Below are positions 25,543 to 33,255 of a DNA stretch of 64,000 bases, in pieces. The translations under genes were made by a program, and so were the position numbers. Positions within the stretch are counted from its first letter, which is position 1. Every line of letters starts with the position of its first letter. Under the pieces are notes generated by a model. That model searched no databases and had not been told where the DNA came from. It saw only the letters and a program-made list of their open reading frames with translations. This DNA is from Hyphomonadaceae bacterium (GTDB taxonomy: Bacteria > Pseudomonadota > Alphaproteobacteria > Caulobacterales > Hyphomonadaceae). The stretch is taken from assembly GCA_016714495.1 (NCBI GenBank), contig JADKDU010000010.1, positions 62,001-126,000 of the forward strand, written 5' to 3'.

Positions 25543-25899
25543 CTACGCGAAAAACCCTTCATAGGCTGCGGGTTTGAACCCCAAAGAGACACAAACGCCG
25601 CAATCGAGAACCGGACGCTTCACAAGCGTTGGATGCGCCAACAGGAGCGCGACGGCCTTCTTCTTGTCGATGCCCGCTTTGTCTTTCTCTGGAAGTTCGC
25701 GCCAGGTTGTGCTCGCCTTGTTGAGCACGTTTTCCCAGCCCAGCTGTTTCACCCAGCTTTCGACGAGCGATTTCGTGAGACCGTCTTCGCGGACATCGTG
25801 GAAGCCATGAATGACCCCGTTCGCCTCGAGCCATTTGCGCGCGGCGCGCGAGGTGTCGCATGTGGCAAGACCGTAGAGCGTAATGGCGGATTTCGGCAT
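25543..25899 (-). CDS. ArsC/Spx/YffB-family protein
   Basis: The product has 118 residues with a thioredoxin-like fold. The N-terminal motif is ITLYGLATCDTSRAARKWLE; the single Cys is followed by xTSR, not Cys. It continues with GFHDVREDGL, WENVLNKASTTWRELPEKDK and a C-terminal KRPVLDCG. This pattern fits the YffB/Spx branch of the arsenate-reductase-like family; a true arsenate reductase is less likely without an ars operon. I chose the ATG at 25899; upstream codons belong to the overlapping region of the next gene. It lies 4 bases downstream of the small gene 25904-26146. Confidence 0.85.
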   Translation of the reverse strand: MPKSAITLYGLATCDTSRAARKWLEANGVIHGFHDVREDGLTKSLVESWVKQLGWENVLNKASTTWRELPEKDKAGIDKKKAVALLLAHPTLVKRPVLDCGVCVSLGFKPAAYEGFFA

Positions 25900-25903
25900 G
25901 GTG

Positions 25904-26146
25904 CTATTCCTCGGGTTTGGTGCTGGCTTCAAGGAAAGCTTCGACTTCGTCGAGGTCGGCGGAGAACTCATAGCCTGTGTTGCCGAAGACGATCTCGCGC
26001 GTGTCTTCGTCACGCAGCATATAGCCGCCATGCTCCAGCACTTTGCCGAACGGCTTCTGCGACTTCATGAGGTGGAGGCCATAGCGAATGGCGAACCGCT
26101 TTACGCGGCGCTCCTGTGAAGCGATTTCGTGACGGCCCTTGCCCAT
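25904..26146 (-). CDS. Small conserved-looking hypothetical protein
   Basis: The product has 80 residues: a basic N-terminal helix (RRVKRFAIRYGLHLMKSQKP), then GGYMLRDEDTREIVFGNTGYEFSADLDEVEAFLE. The pattern of a short basic helix, GGYML(R/V)D and a turn-strand resembles small alphaproteobacterial proteins I have seen without assigned function. It shares direction with the ArsC-like gene 4 bases downstream, suggesting co-transcription. Confidence 0.6.
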   Translation of the reverse strand: MGKGRHEIASQERRVKRFAIRYGLHLMKSQKPFGKVLEHGGYMLRDEDTREIVFGNTGYEFSADLDEVEAFLEASTKPEE

Positions 26147-26236
26147 TCAATGTTCCCGGCTGCGCGACAACCCATAAGACAATTGCACAACAGCGGCGAT
26201 AGGCGCAGATTCGGCGTCGATGTGAAGGAGACGCTC

Positions 26237-26580
26237 ATGGAACCCGTTTTCCTCATTGCGGCCTCAGCTATTGCGCTTACCGGATGTGCTTCGCCCACAT
26301 CATCGACGATCCCAACGGCAGTGTCCCCAGGCGCCCAGACCGCCTGCATCGAGCCAAGCCGGATCCACGAGCACAAGGTACTCAATGACAAGGAGATCCA
26401 GCTAACCATGCGGGCGGCGAGGTGTGGGTGAACCGGATGAATCGCGCCTGCCCCGGCTTGACCGCGCAACGGGGTTTCGGGTGGACCATGACGGGGCAGC
26501 AGGTCTGCTCGAACACGCAGACGATCATCGTGCATGACCGCAGCGTGCCCTGCCGGCGCGGCGTATTCAGCCGCACATAG
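26237..26580 (+). pseudogene. Small DUF6491-like lipoprotein, split by a one-base deletion
   Basis: The start at 26237 has a good ribosome site (GAAGGAG) and a lipoprotein signal (FLIAASAIALTGCAS). The first frame stops at 26431 after EIQLTMRAARCG. Reading GGGG in place of GGG near 26412-26414 gives MRGGEVWVNRMNRACPGLT, continuing through GFGWTMTGQQVCSNTQTI to VPCRRGVFSRT and a stop at 26580. The restored protein is about 114 residues with four cysteines after the lipid Cys and resembles DUF6491-type exported proteins. It is the last backbone gene before the mobile block. Confidence 0.72.
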
Positions 26581-26788
26581 GGCGGAGTGCCGTCACTCCC
26601 ACTCGAAGATCACCGATCTATCTCCACTTATCGCCGAAGCACCGTGAGCTAGCGTCATCACGAACTACACCGTCAAGCGCACCGTCAAAATTTTTTGCTG
26701 GTGATTCCGCCGTTCACGACTCGAGCGTGCGATGATGTCGGGTGTCGAGATTCCTACCACAACACACGCAGCAACCAAAGGTGCCTCA

Positions 26789-27109
26789 ATGAAAGATACG
26801 GGACTTGAAACCGCCTATGCCTATGCCGCGCAGATGCAAGCTCGACATGCTCCGACACGACGGTTTGTCAGAAAGAGCGAGCTTCGTCAGATCGTGCCAC
26901 TCGCTGACAGCACAATCTACGAGCTTGAGAAGAGCAACGACTTCCCGCGCCGCATACTGCTCACGCCGCGTGTTCCTGTCTGGGATCTTGCTGAAGTGGA
27001 GGCTTGGGTCGATCAACGTCGGAAAGACACGGAAATGGGTCGAATCAAACCCGCAGTCGCGCCATGGAGGCCTAAGCGCAAATCGAAATCCGTGGCGAAA
27101 AGGCGGTGA
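26789..27109 (+). CDS. AlpA-family regulator
   Basis: The product has 106 residues from the ATG at 26789 (125 from the upstream ATG at 26732). The core RRFVRKSELRQIVPLADSTIYELEK is the winged-helix HTH of AlpA/excisionase-like proteins, followed by FPRRILLTPRVPVWDLAEVEAWV and a basic tail (KPAVAPWRPKRKSKSVAKRR). AlpA-type proteins commonly control excision or integrase expression in integrative elements. Its place at the junction between backbone genes and the relaxase region supports that role. No integrase is seen in the window. Confidence 0.82.
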   Translation: MKDTGLETAYAYAAQMQARHAPTRRFVRKSELRQIVPLADSTIYELEKSNDFPRRILLTPRVPVWDLAEVEAWVDQRRKDTEMGRIKPAVAPWRPKRKSKSVAKRR

Positions 27110-27118
27110 GGCATTTCA

Positions 27119-27436
27119 CTAGAAAAAGTCCAGTTGCCGGCTGTCAGACTGGCGCACGCGCCGTTGGCGCTTCAACTTTGGCAGCTGGCTTACGAGGCGC
27201 TCGTTCCTCGTTGCACGTTTCCGCTCGGCTTCGAACTTGCCGCGGCCCTCAAACTTCAACAGCGCGTCTTCGAGCTGTTGGACATCATCCTTCCGCCAGA
27301 AGACCATGTTCCGAATAATGACCGGCGTAGGAAAGTCAGGGATGCCGCTCTGACGCGCACGCCACAATGTGACGAGGCTCACGCAGAGATCCTCGGCAAC
27401 CGCCTTCTGGGGAACAAGGTCTCTTGGAAACTTCAT
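27119..27436 (-). CDS. Small HTH DNA-binding protein
   Basis: The product has 105 residues from the ATG at 27436 (MKFPRDLVPQKAVAEDL). The HTH is similar to AlpA/MerR types: KAVAEDLCVSLVTLWRARQSG, then IPDFPTPVIIRNMVFWRKDDVQQLE. The C-terminal 45 residues are very basic and end RQSDSRQLDFF. A longer frame from a TTG at 27580 is possible. It lies downstream of the relaxase in the same direction, end to end with the AlpA gene on the other strand (9 bases apart). It may regulate transfer or excision genes. Confidence 0.72.
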   Translation of the reverse strand: MKFPRDLVPQKAVAEDLCVSLVTLWRARQSGIPDFPTPVIIRNMVFWRKDDVQQLEDALLKFEGRGKFEAERKRATRNERLVSQLPKLKRQRRVRQSDSRQLDFF

Positions 27437-27612
27437 TGGACGTAACAGCCTCAACTGAATGTCGCGCGTACGAGCACGTGCGCTGAGGTGCAGCGGCTCA
27501 ACCCATCGCACCAGCAGCCATCGCTGGAATTCATCCACAGGCCCGCTGGCGCTTCCACTCTTTTCATCTTGAAGATGCAAATGGCGCGCTTCCGCCGCTC
27601 ATGTCCGACGCT

Positions 27613-29634
27613 TCACCCCATGGGCGGCAGATTCGGTCCCAAGCTCCGCGCCAATCCCCATGACAGAGTCTGGCCCCGCAGCATGCCTTCGACCTCACGG
27701 CCAGCGAACCGCTCCAACGCCGGGCGCCACGGTACAACATAGGCCTGGCGCTCCTGCAGAATGACGGCCACGCGACCTTGGGCCAGGTCGACGCGACGCG
27801 CATAAACGCCGCGAAGACGGGTTGGGGTTTGCATCAGCACCGGTCGCCCGAGTTCTGCAGACAATCGCTTGGCAAAATCGGCCCGTTCATTGGTCGCCAG
27901 CGTCCGCAATACGGCTGGGGACAGATGCTTCTCGGCCTCACCCATCCATCCTTGCTCAATCATAAAGAGACGGCGCTGCTGCAGCGCGATCGCATACCGG
28001 CGCGCGAAGGCGCCGTCTCCCTTCGGCCCCGCCGCCTCGCCAGCGAGGGTGTGATCAAGATGCGTGGGGCCAAGAGCGTTGACCTGTTCGGCCAGCGTCC
28101 AATAGCTGACCACGCGCGCGGTGACCGGCGATTTCTGGATAAGCTGGGTCTCGAACCGGGTCGCGCGTTCGAGATGATCCGGCGCGATCTCGAACACGCC
28201 ATCCGCTCGCCGTTCGACAAAGCCACCGCGCCGCATCGCCTCTAAGCGCCGCACATTCGCCGCCATGAGCCCGCCGTCGACCTGGGGCTCGACGCTCGCA
28301 TGGTGGCTGGCCGAATAGACCCCGCCCGTTCTCGCCGCCACGCGCGCCACAGCCTCGTCCGATGGCCTAGGACGCGCGACCGCTGGCTCGAACGCGACAA
28401 TGGCACCCGGCGGAGCGTCCGACAGGATGGCGAGATCGTCCGCCCGATCGAACCGTGCGTACCGCAGCTCGCCGACGCCCGTCTCCACCACCGCGAGAAA
28501 GTTCTCGCCGAACTGGTCATCCAAGCTGGCATGGACAAGTTCGCCCAAGGCGGGAGCGCTCGCGTCGGCGGCCAGCAGCGCTTTTGCGTCACCCCGCCGC
28601 AGATGCGCCACGGCGCGCTCGACATCGGCGCGCTCCTTCATCGCACCCAGCTGTTGAATGAAACCGTCGGCAAGCCGCCACCCGTTGGAGGCGTGCGTGG
28701 CCAGGTCCCAGCGTTCGAGCTGCTCCAGCCGGGCGACGAGATCGGGAGGGCTAACGTGACCGCCAGGTCGGCGAAGTTGTACCGCCAACTCGCGATCGAG
28801 CGCCGTGACGCCGACCTCGCGGATCTCGCGTTCGCGTTCGCGCGCCAGATCGACCCCCAGGCGCGGTCCCAGCACCCGGGTGACGACCTCCTGCGCATGC
28901 TCCCGGATGCCCGACGAAATCATCCTGGAGGGGATGAACAGATCCTGTCCGTCGCCGCGCTTACCGCGGATGAGAACATGCGAGTGGGGATTGTCCGTGT
29001 CGTGGTGGTCGACGGCGACCCATTCCAGCCGGGTGCCCAGCCGTGCCTCAAGGTTGGCCATCACCTCGCGGATGAACGGTCTAAGGTCGCCAAGCGCCGG
29101 GCCGTCCTCCGCGCTTATTATGAGGCGGAAGTGCCGCGCGTCACCGGCCCAGCCGGATGTCACCATCTGAGCGTCGAGGCCACTCTCCCGCTGGTTGTAG
29201 AATGAAATACCCGGCGCGCCTTCGCACCCCTCCCGCGCGAGATAGTCGACCGACTTCTGCAGATCATCCCCCTGACCCTTTTCGACAGCCGGTTCAGTGA
29301 GGGACCTTTGCGCCTTATCCTCCCGCGCGAGATAGGAAACATGCATGCGAAGCGGCGCGGCGCGCCCGGCTCCATGAGCCACATAGCGGGCCTTCACCAC
29401 GACGCGACGCTGAGCGGCGAATGTCCGCTTGCCTTGACCTTTCGATCCTTTTGCGAAGTGAGCGCGCAGGCCTTTTTGAGCGACAGGTCCGGTTGCTGGC
29501 CGAGAAGATCGCGACCGCGAGGATCTGCCAGCGATGCTGATCGTCGCGCGGAGTTGAGCCATGCCTGATCCACGACCTCGGCCGCTCTTGCCCATTCTCG
29601 GTTCGAATTCAGCTTTGTCTGGGTCCAGCTGCAT
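27613..29634 (-). CDS. DUF3363-type VirD2-like relaxase
   Basis: The relaxase nicks oriT and carries the transferred strand. The product has 673 residues from the ATG at 29634, which has an AGGA site 8 bases upstream; the open frame to 29766 adds atypical sequence. The N-terminus is basic and Gly/Ser-rich (RMGKSGRGRGSGMA). The relaxase domain shows MHVSYLARE and, near residue 208, VDHHDTDNPHSHVLIRG, whose HxDxxxPHxH is the metal-binding histidine set. DUF3363 makes up the C-terminal half. The catalytic Tyr should be one of those around VSYLARED/SVDYLAREG. TraG and the Trb proteins 23 kb away would supply the rest of the transfer machine. Confidence 0.9.
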   Translation of the reverse strand: MQLDPDKAEFEPRMGKSGRGRGSGMAQLRATISIAGRSSRSRSSRPATGPVAQKGLRAHFAKGSKGQGKRTFAAQRRVVVKARYVAHGAGRAAPLRMHVSYLAREDKAQRSLTEPAVEKGQGDDLQKSVDYLAREGCEGAPGISFYNQRESGLDAQMVTSGWAGDARHFRLIISAEDGPALGDLRPFIREVMANLEARLGTRLEWVAVDHHDTDNPHSHVLIRGKRGDGQDLFIPSRMISSGIREHAQEVVTRVLGPRLGVDLAREREREIREVGVTALDRELAVQLRRPGGHVSPPDLVARLEQLERWDLATHASNGWRLADGFIQQLGAMKERADVERAVAHLRRGDAKALLAADASAPALGELVHASLDDQFGENFLAVVETGVGELRYARFDRADDLAILSDAPPGAIVAFEPAVARPRPSDEAVARVAARTGGVYSASHHASVEPQVDGGLMAANVRRLEAMRRGGFVERRADGVFEIAPDHLERATRFETQLIQKSPVTARVVSYWTLAEQVNALGPTHLDHTLAGEAAGPKGDGAFARRYAIALQQRRLFMIEQGWMGEAEKHLSPAVLRTLATNERADFAKRLSAELGRPVLMQTPTRLRGVYARRVDLAQGRVAVILQERQAYVVPWRPALERFAGREVEGMLRGQTLSWGLARSLGPNLPPMG

Positions 29635-30547
29635 ACTGCGAATCCTGTCACAAGCATATGCGACGTCGATCGTTTGCACCTCATCGACGAAGCGCGGCGC
29701 ATGCGCCGCAACGCGGAGGTGAAAGCGCCGCGCTTCTTTCCTATGTGCAGACAGGCGCTTTTCCAAAAAGCGCCGCGCCAGCTTTATCTTGCAAACAGAC
29801 TCCCCTCCGCCTCAACCGGCGTCGCACCATTTCACCAGACTCTCAACCCGGCCCGGGAGCTGGTGCGCCAGACGATCCGCCACCCGCCATCCCGGCCCGC
29901 GAGCGGCTGGACCTCGCGCCCGGTCGCCTCGTGCGCGGCGCCCTCCGACCGCCATTCCATGTCCATCGATACCCGACAATGACAGCGTCGCCGCGCTCGG
30001 TGACAACATGATCGTGCGATGCGAATCACACGATCTTGGCTCGCGCCATGAAGGCACGAGTTCTCGACCGCTGCCGAAAGACCGGCCACGCCAGTCGTGT
30101 CATCGGGTGAGACAACGATGATGTCAGCGCGAGAAGGGCTGACATCATCGTCCAACCGACGCTCGATCCAGCATCGGCCCAGGGCTTCAAAAAAAGGAAA
30201 AGAGCGCACCAGATATTCGCGCGCAATGCTCGCCTCGTTCGCGAAATCAACGATCTGGACCGCAGCTTCACATTCATCTCTGTGCCCTCACCCCCGACGT
30301 GATCGTCGCGCCCTTGGATTCGCGGCATTGACGATGGTGAGACGCTTGAGTGGCGATCATCTCACTGGTCGAAACCCAAACGCGCGCTGATCCACACACC
30401 TCTGCTGCGGGCAGACGTTAATCCAACGCGAGACGCGCAATGCCGCCGGGGTTAGAGAATGGAAGGAGCACGCCTGCAGAAGTTTCTGAGCGACACCAGC
30501 GCGCAGGCCTCAAAGCGGGAGCGGCGAGCGCCGCCCCCAGACCTCGG
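29635..30547. other. Non-coding stretch upstream of relaxase, candidate oriT region
   Basis: No frame here is convincing: the open frames are Arg/Ser/Pro-rich and lack ribosome sites. The position, between the relaxase promoter and a small transfer-region gene, is where oriT is often found. The 13-bp inverted repeat at 30116-30150 is listed separately. Confidence 0.45.
30116..30150. repeat. 13-bp perfect inverted repeat, candidate oriT or operator
   Basis: Arms CGATGATGTCAGC (30116-30128) and GCTGACATCATCG (30138-30150) are exact reverse complements with a 9-base spacer. No T-run follows. It lies about 480 bases upstream of the relaxase start. Inverted repeats of this size next to a relaxase gene are typical of oriT, but a dimeric repressor site is equally possible. 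Confidence 0.6.
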
Positions 30548-30709
30548 TCAGCCCTCAGCCTCAGCTTCACTGGCCGGGCTGTCCTTCATCATCAGCATCG
30601 CTTCCAGTTCGGCTTTGATGCAGCCAGCCTCATCAATATCGGCGGACCCGCGCAGTTCGGCGCGCAGCTCCTCGATGTGACGGTCGAGGGTGAAGGTCTT
30701 CGTGAACAT
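30548..30709 (-). CDS. 53-residue acidic helical protein
   Basis: An ATG at 30709 has a near-perfect ribosome site (AAAGGAG, 6 bases upstream) and opens a 53-codon frame, MFTKTFTLDRHIEELRAELR and onward to SEAEAEG. It is predicted as two amphipathic helices with Glu/Ala-rich content and a Cys at residue 30. I recall similar very short proteins in transfer regions of alphaproteobacterial elements, but no function is known to me. It lies between the nested palindrome cluster and the candidate oriT region, transcribed toward the relaxase. Confidence 0.65.
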   Translation of the reverse strand: MFTKTFTLDRHIEELRAELRGSADIDEAGCIKAELEAMLMMKDSPASEAEAEG

Positions 30710-30744
30710 CGTCGTCTCCTTTGCTTGGACGACATCGGCCGGGC

Positions 30745-30878
30745 GGGCGGGACGGAGCGGGTCAAGGGATCGCGCGCTTGCGCGACCGCATCGCGGCGGT
30801 GGGGGTCACGATTTTTTTGGCTCCCGGGCCAAAAAAATGGTGGGGCCCCGCCGTCCCTTGAGGCGGTCCGTCCCGCCC
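30745..30878. repeat. Nested inverted-repeat cluster around a T7/A7 palindrome
   Basis: The outer arms 30745-30769 and 30854-30878 (25 bases each) are reverse complements except for 4 positions. Inside the left flank is TCGCGC-GCTT-GCGCGA (30770-30785). The centre is a 28-base palindrome at 30811-30838: ATTTTTTTGGC, a 6-base middle, then GCC with seven As and T. The whole 134 bp can fold into a long branched hairpin. It lies just upstream of the 53-codon gene. Its role is unknown; oriT, a replication origin, a regulator-binding site and a structured leader are all possible. Confidence 0.7.
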
Positions 30879-31105
30879 GGCATGCTGGGACGAAATGAGC
30901 AGCCAATTCCCGTGGCGGGAGAGATAGGAAGAGCGCCGCCCCCCCGGTCCGATCCGCCGCCATTTCCCCACCCTCAAGTCGAGACTTTCACGAGCGTCGC
31001 CGTCCCGGCCGGGCACGCTCAAAATAAATTAGCCTCCGTCCTCAAAACGATGACGAAACGCGACCGTCGATTTGTTAGGCGACATCCTACTCTGAGGAGA
31101 TCGTC

Positions 31106-31612
31106 TTGCGAAAAAAGCAAAGCACCCGCGCACGTAAGCCTGTGGCCGCCGCCTCGATCGCATTGTCATCGATCACGGCAGGCGCGGCTTGTGATCCAGT
31201 GCCGGAAAGAGCTGCGTCATGGATCACCAGGAAAGCCCGGCTCGAGTCGATGATAAGGCAATGGCAGAGCTTGGAATCAATCCTTCATGCCAAGACGCGG
31301 CGAGATAAGACATTCGCCAAAGCTTGCGATAGCGACATGCCAGAGGCATGCGCCATGCGCATCCTCAACCAAAGGATTGAATCTGCCTATCCGGAGTTGG
31401 AAGAGGAAGCTGGAGCCATCTACGCTTTGCCAACGATGTCGGCGGAAGGGGCCCTCGCCAAGATCGAGCTTGGGCTGGCTGTCCAAGGACCTTTCGACTG
31501 GCGCGACCATGCGCTTGAGCTGGTAGAGGAAGGGCTGAAGGACTTACGGGACATGATCGGGCTGGAGCGAGGCGACGACATTTCGGCCCATGACGAAGTT
31601 GGCGGCTTTTGA
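31106..31612 (+). CDS. Hypothetical protein of the mobile element
   Basis: The product has 168 residues from a TTG at 31106 with GAGGAG-like sequence upstream (TGAGGAGA). The N-terminus is basic (RKKQSTRARKPVAAAS), followed by helical sequence with ITRKARLESMIRQWQSLESIL, two Cys (KACDSDMPEACAM) and an acidic C-terminal half (YPELEEEAGAIYALPTMSAE). No domain is recognised. Its last 69 bases overlap the end of the convergent ardC gene, unusual for tightly packed but separate genes; the true stop could be earlier if a frame error is present. Confidence 0.6.
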   Translation: MRKKQSTRARKPVAAASIALSSITAGAACDPVPERAASWITRKARLESMIRQWQSLESILHAKTRRDKTFAKACDSDMPEACAMRILNQRIESAYPELEEEAGAIYALPTMSAEGALAKIELGLAVQGPFDWRDHALELVEEGLKDLRDMIGLERGDDISAHDEVGGF

Positions 31613-32455
31613 CGCCAACGACGCGGCCTGGAAGATGGCGCGATTGTCGGCCTTCAGCACTTCCAGCCAGGCGCCGAGATAGTCGGCGTGGCGTACGGTC
31701 GGGGCGACGCCTAGTTCGGCGCACAAGAATGCCGAGCCCAGCTCGGCGACAAGTTCCTCGCGCGCATAGGCCTCACCGCCCCGCCTGCCGGAGAAATCGC
31801 GGTTGAGGCGCAAGGGATGGCCACTCCAATGAGTCAGCTCGTGTAGTTTCGTGCGAAACCAGTTTATCGGCTCAAAATAGGCTTCTTGCGGCGGAACCTG
31901 GATGAAGTCGTGCGACGGCGAATAGAACGCCATGTCGCCCCCGATGCGGATGTCGGCGCCAGTTGCGGCAATGACAGCTTCGACATGCGGCAGCACCTCT
32001 GTCCGGCCCGGCAGCGGCGTAGCATCGCGATCGGCCGGAATGCCGTCGCACTGTTGGACATGGAAGACGGTGAAGCGCTTGAGGAAGCCGACGCGCCGCG
32101 GCTCCTCGCCGGAGGCAGCCGCCTTATCCCGCTCCAGCTTGGGAAGGAAGGTGTCCGCATAGACGACCATCGTCCCTTTCTCGCCCTTGCGCACGGCGCC
32201 GCCGAGCGCGAGCGCCTGCTTGAAGGTTAGCCAGCGCTGAGACGGCCTCCCTTGTTCAATGGCAGCCGACCACAACAGCAAGATGTTGATCCCAGAATAG
32301 ATCCGGCCGGTCGCAGCATTCTGCGGCAGGCCAAGCGGCGTTCCGCCAGAGGACGCCCAAGGCTGGACCCAAGGAAAGCAACCCTGTTCAAGCTGGTCGA
32401 TAATGCGGTTGGTGACGTTGTCGTGGAGAGATTGCACGTTCGCGTTGGCGGCCAT
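31544..32455 (-). CDS. ArdC-family antirestriction / ssDNA-binding metallopeptidase
   Basis: ArdC-type proteins protect incoming single-stranded DNA during conjugation and block restriction. The product has 303 residues. The N-terminal ssDNA-binding domain has NVTNRIIDQLEQGCFPWVQPW and NAATGRIYSGINILLLW. The C-terminal zincin-like domain has the metal motif HELTHW (with KLHELTHWSGHPLRLNRDF) and REELVAELGSAFLCAELG. It is downstream of ssb in the same direction, a common pairing in conjugative elements. The 3' end overlaps the convergent gene 31106-31612. Confidence 0.9.
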   Translation of the reverse strand: MAANANVQSLHDNVTNRIIDQLEQGCFPWVQPWASSGGTPLGLPQNAATGRIYSGINILLLWSAAIEQGRPSQRWLTFKQALALGGAVRKGEKGTMVVYADTFLPKLERDKAAASGEEPRRVGFLKRFTVFHVQQCDGIPADRDATPLPGRTEVLPHVEAVIAATGADIRIGGDMAFYSPSHDFIQVPPQEAYFEPINWFRTKLHELTHWSGHPLRLNRDFSGRRGGEAYAREELVAELGSAFLCAELGVAPTVRHADYLGAWLEVLKADNRAIFQAASLASKAANFVMGRNVVASLQPDHVP

Positions 32456-32484
32456 GGTGACCTCCTTGTGAAATTGAATTGCTG

Positions 32485-32520
32485 AAAAAGGCGGGTGGCC
32501 GGCGGCGTGAGCCGCCGGCC
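32485..32520 (-). terminator. Leftward terminator between ssb and ardC
   Basis: A perfect 10-bp GC stem (GGCCGGCGGC / GCCGCCGGCC, 32497-32520) closes a GTGA loop. On the minus strand a CTTTTT tract follows after a few bases. It starts 7 bases after the ssb stop and ends before the ardC ribosome site, so it may partly end the ssb transcript. Confidence 0.55.
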
Positions 32521-32526
32521 CGGCCG

Positions 32527-32949
32527 TCAGGCGGCTCGGCTGCGGGACGCCTTGCGGGCTTTCGCAGGCGCTTCGGCCTCGGGAGCTGCGGGCTCCGCTT
32601 CGGTCTTCGGCTTGCCGCGGGCGAGGATTTCGACCTCACCGAAACCCGTCACGACGAACTCGACGGTGTAACGGGTGTTGCCACGCTCATCCTCCCAGGA
32701 GCCCGGACGGATCTGGCCGACGAGGCGAAGACGGGTTCCTTTCTGGACTGCGGCTTCGATCAGCGCGACCTTGGCAGGCGCGAACACCGCGACGCGATGC
32801 CAGTAGGTCTTCTCGTTCCAGTCACCGGATTCGAGTTTCCAGCGCTCGGAAGTAGCGAGGGAGATGATGGCGAGTTTCTTCCCGTCCTTGATCGGCTTGA
32901 TCTCAAGCTTGCCGACATTGCCGATGAGTTCGAACTGGGCGCGGTCCAT
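32527..32949 (-). CDS. ssb: Single-stranded DNA-binding protein
   Basis: This SSB coats single-stranded DNA, here probably during transfer and replication of the element. The product has 140 residues. The OB fold begins FELIGNVGKLEIKPIKDGKK and includes ATSERWKLESGDWNEKTYWHRVAVF and LRLVGQIRPGSWED, followed by a low-complexity tail (KTEAEPAAPEAEAPAKARKA). It lacks the acidic DDDIPF-type C-terminus of chromosomal SSBs that binds partner proteins, which is common for element-encoded copies. An AAGGAG site precedes the ATG at 32949. Confidence 0.9.
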   Translation of the reverse strand: MDRAQFELIGNVGKLEIKPIKDGKKLAIISLATSERWKLESGDWNEKTYWHRVAVFAPAKVALIEAAVQKGTRLRLVGQIRPGSWEDERGNTRYTVEFVVTGFGEVEILARGKPKTEAEPAAPEAEAPAKARKASRSRAA

Positions 32950-32966
32950 GGCGATCTCCTTCTGAT

Positions 32967-32990
32967 CCCGGCGGGATCAGCCCCGCCGGG
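32967..32990. other. Hairpin in the ssb leader
   Basis: CCCGGCGGG (32967-32975) and CCCGCCGGG (32982-32990) form a perfect 9-bp stem with a 6-base loop, 17 bases upstream of the ssb ATG and just before its ribosome site. It may control ssb translation or protect the mRNA. The remaining 32,991-33,255 shows no gene. Confidence 0.45.
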
Positions 32991-33255
32991 GTCGCGTTTG
33001 CGACGCCCCTCAGGAGCGACCGGAAAGCAAGCGCAGCGGTGACCGCGCAAGGGGTTGGTGCGGCCTGCAGCGCCCCCTCCTTTCTTGGGGGCGCGAAGCC
33101 TCGGCCCCTTGAGCGGTCATGCGACGGACGCTTGATGGGCGGATAAAGCAGACGTGGCCTTGGCGGGGCTGATACGGAGCGGCAATCAATTGTCGGGACC
33201 AACCTCTCGAAGGTCAGCATGTGCGTTTGCTTGGATGCGCATTACGGTTGGCTCG

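Noticed and set aside
25543..25899. Arsenate reductase arsC as the name
   Set aside because: The motif CDTSR and the lack of other ars genes fit the YffB/Spx branch better, so no arsC symbol is given.
30811..30838. T7/A7 palindrome as a Rho-independent terminator
   Set aside because: The T-run comes before the stem on both strands and pairs with the A-run, so no U-tract follows the hairpin.
30440..30898. 152-codon plus-strand frame across the palindrome cluster
   Set aside because: It is antisense to the well-supported 53-codon gene and is Arg/Pro-rich.
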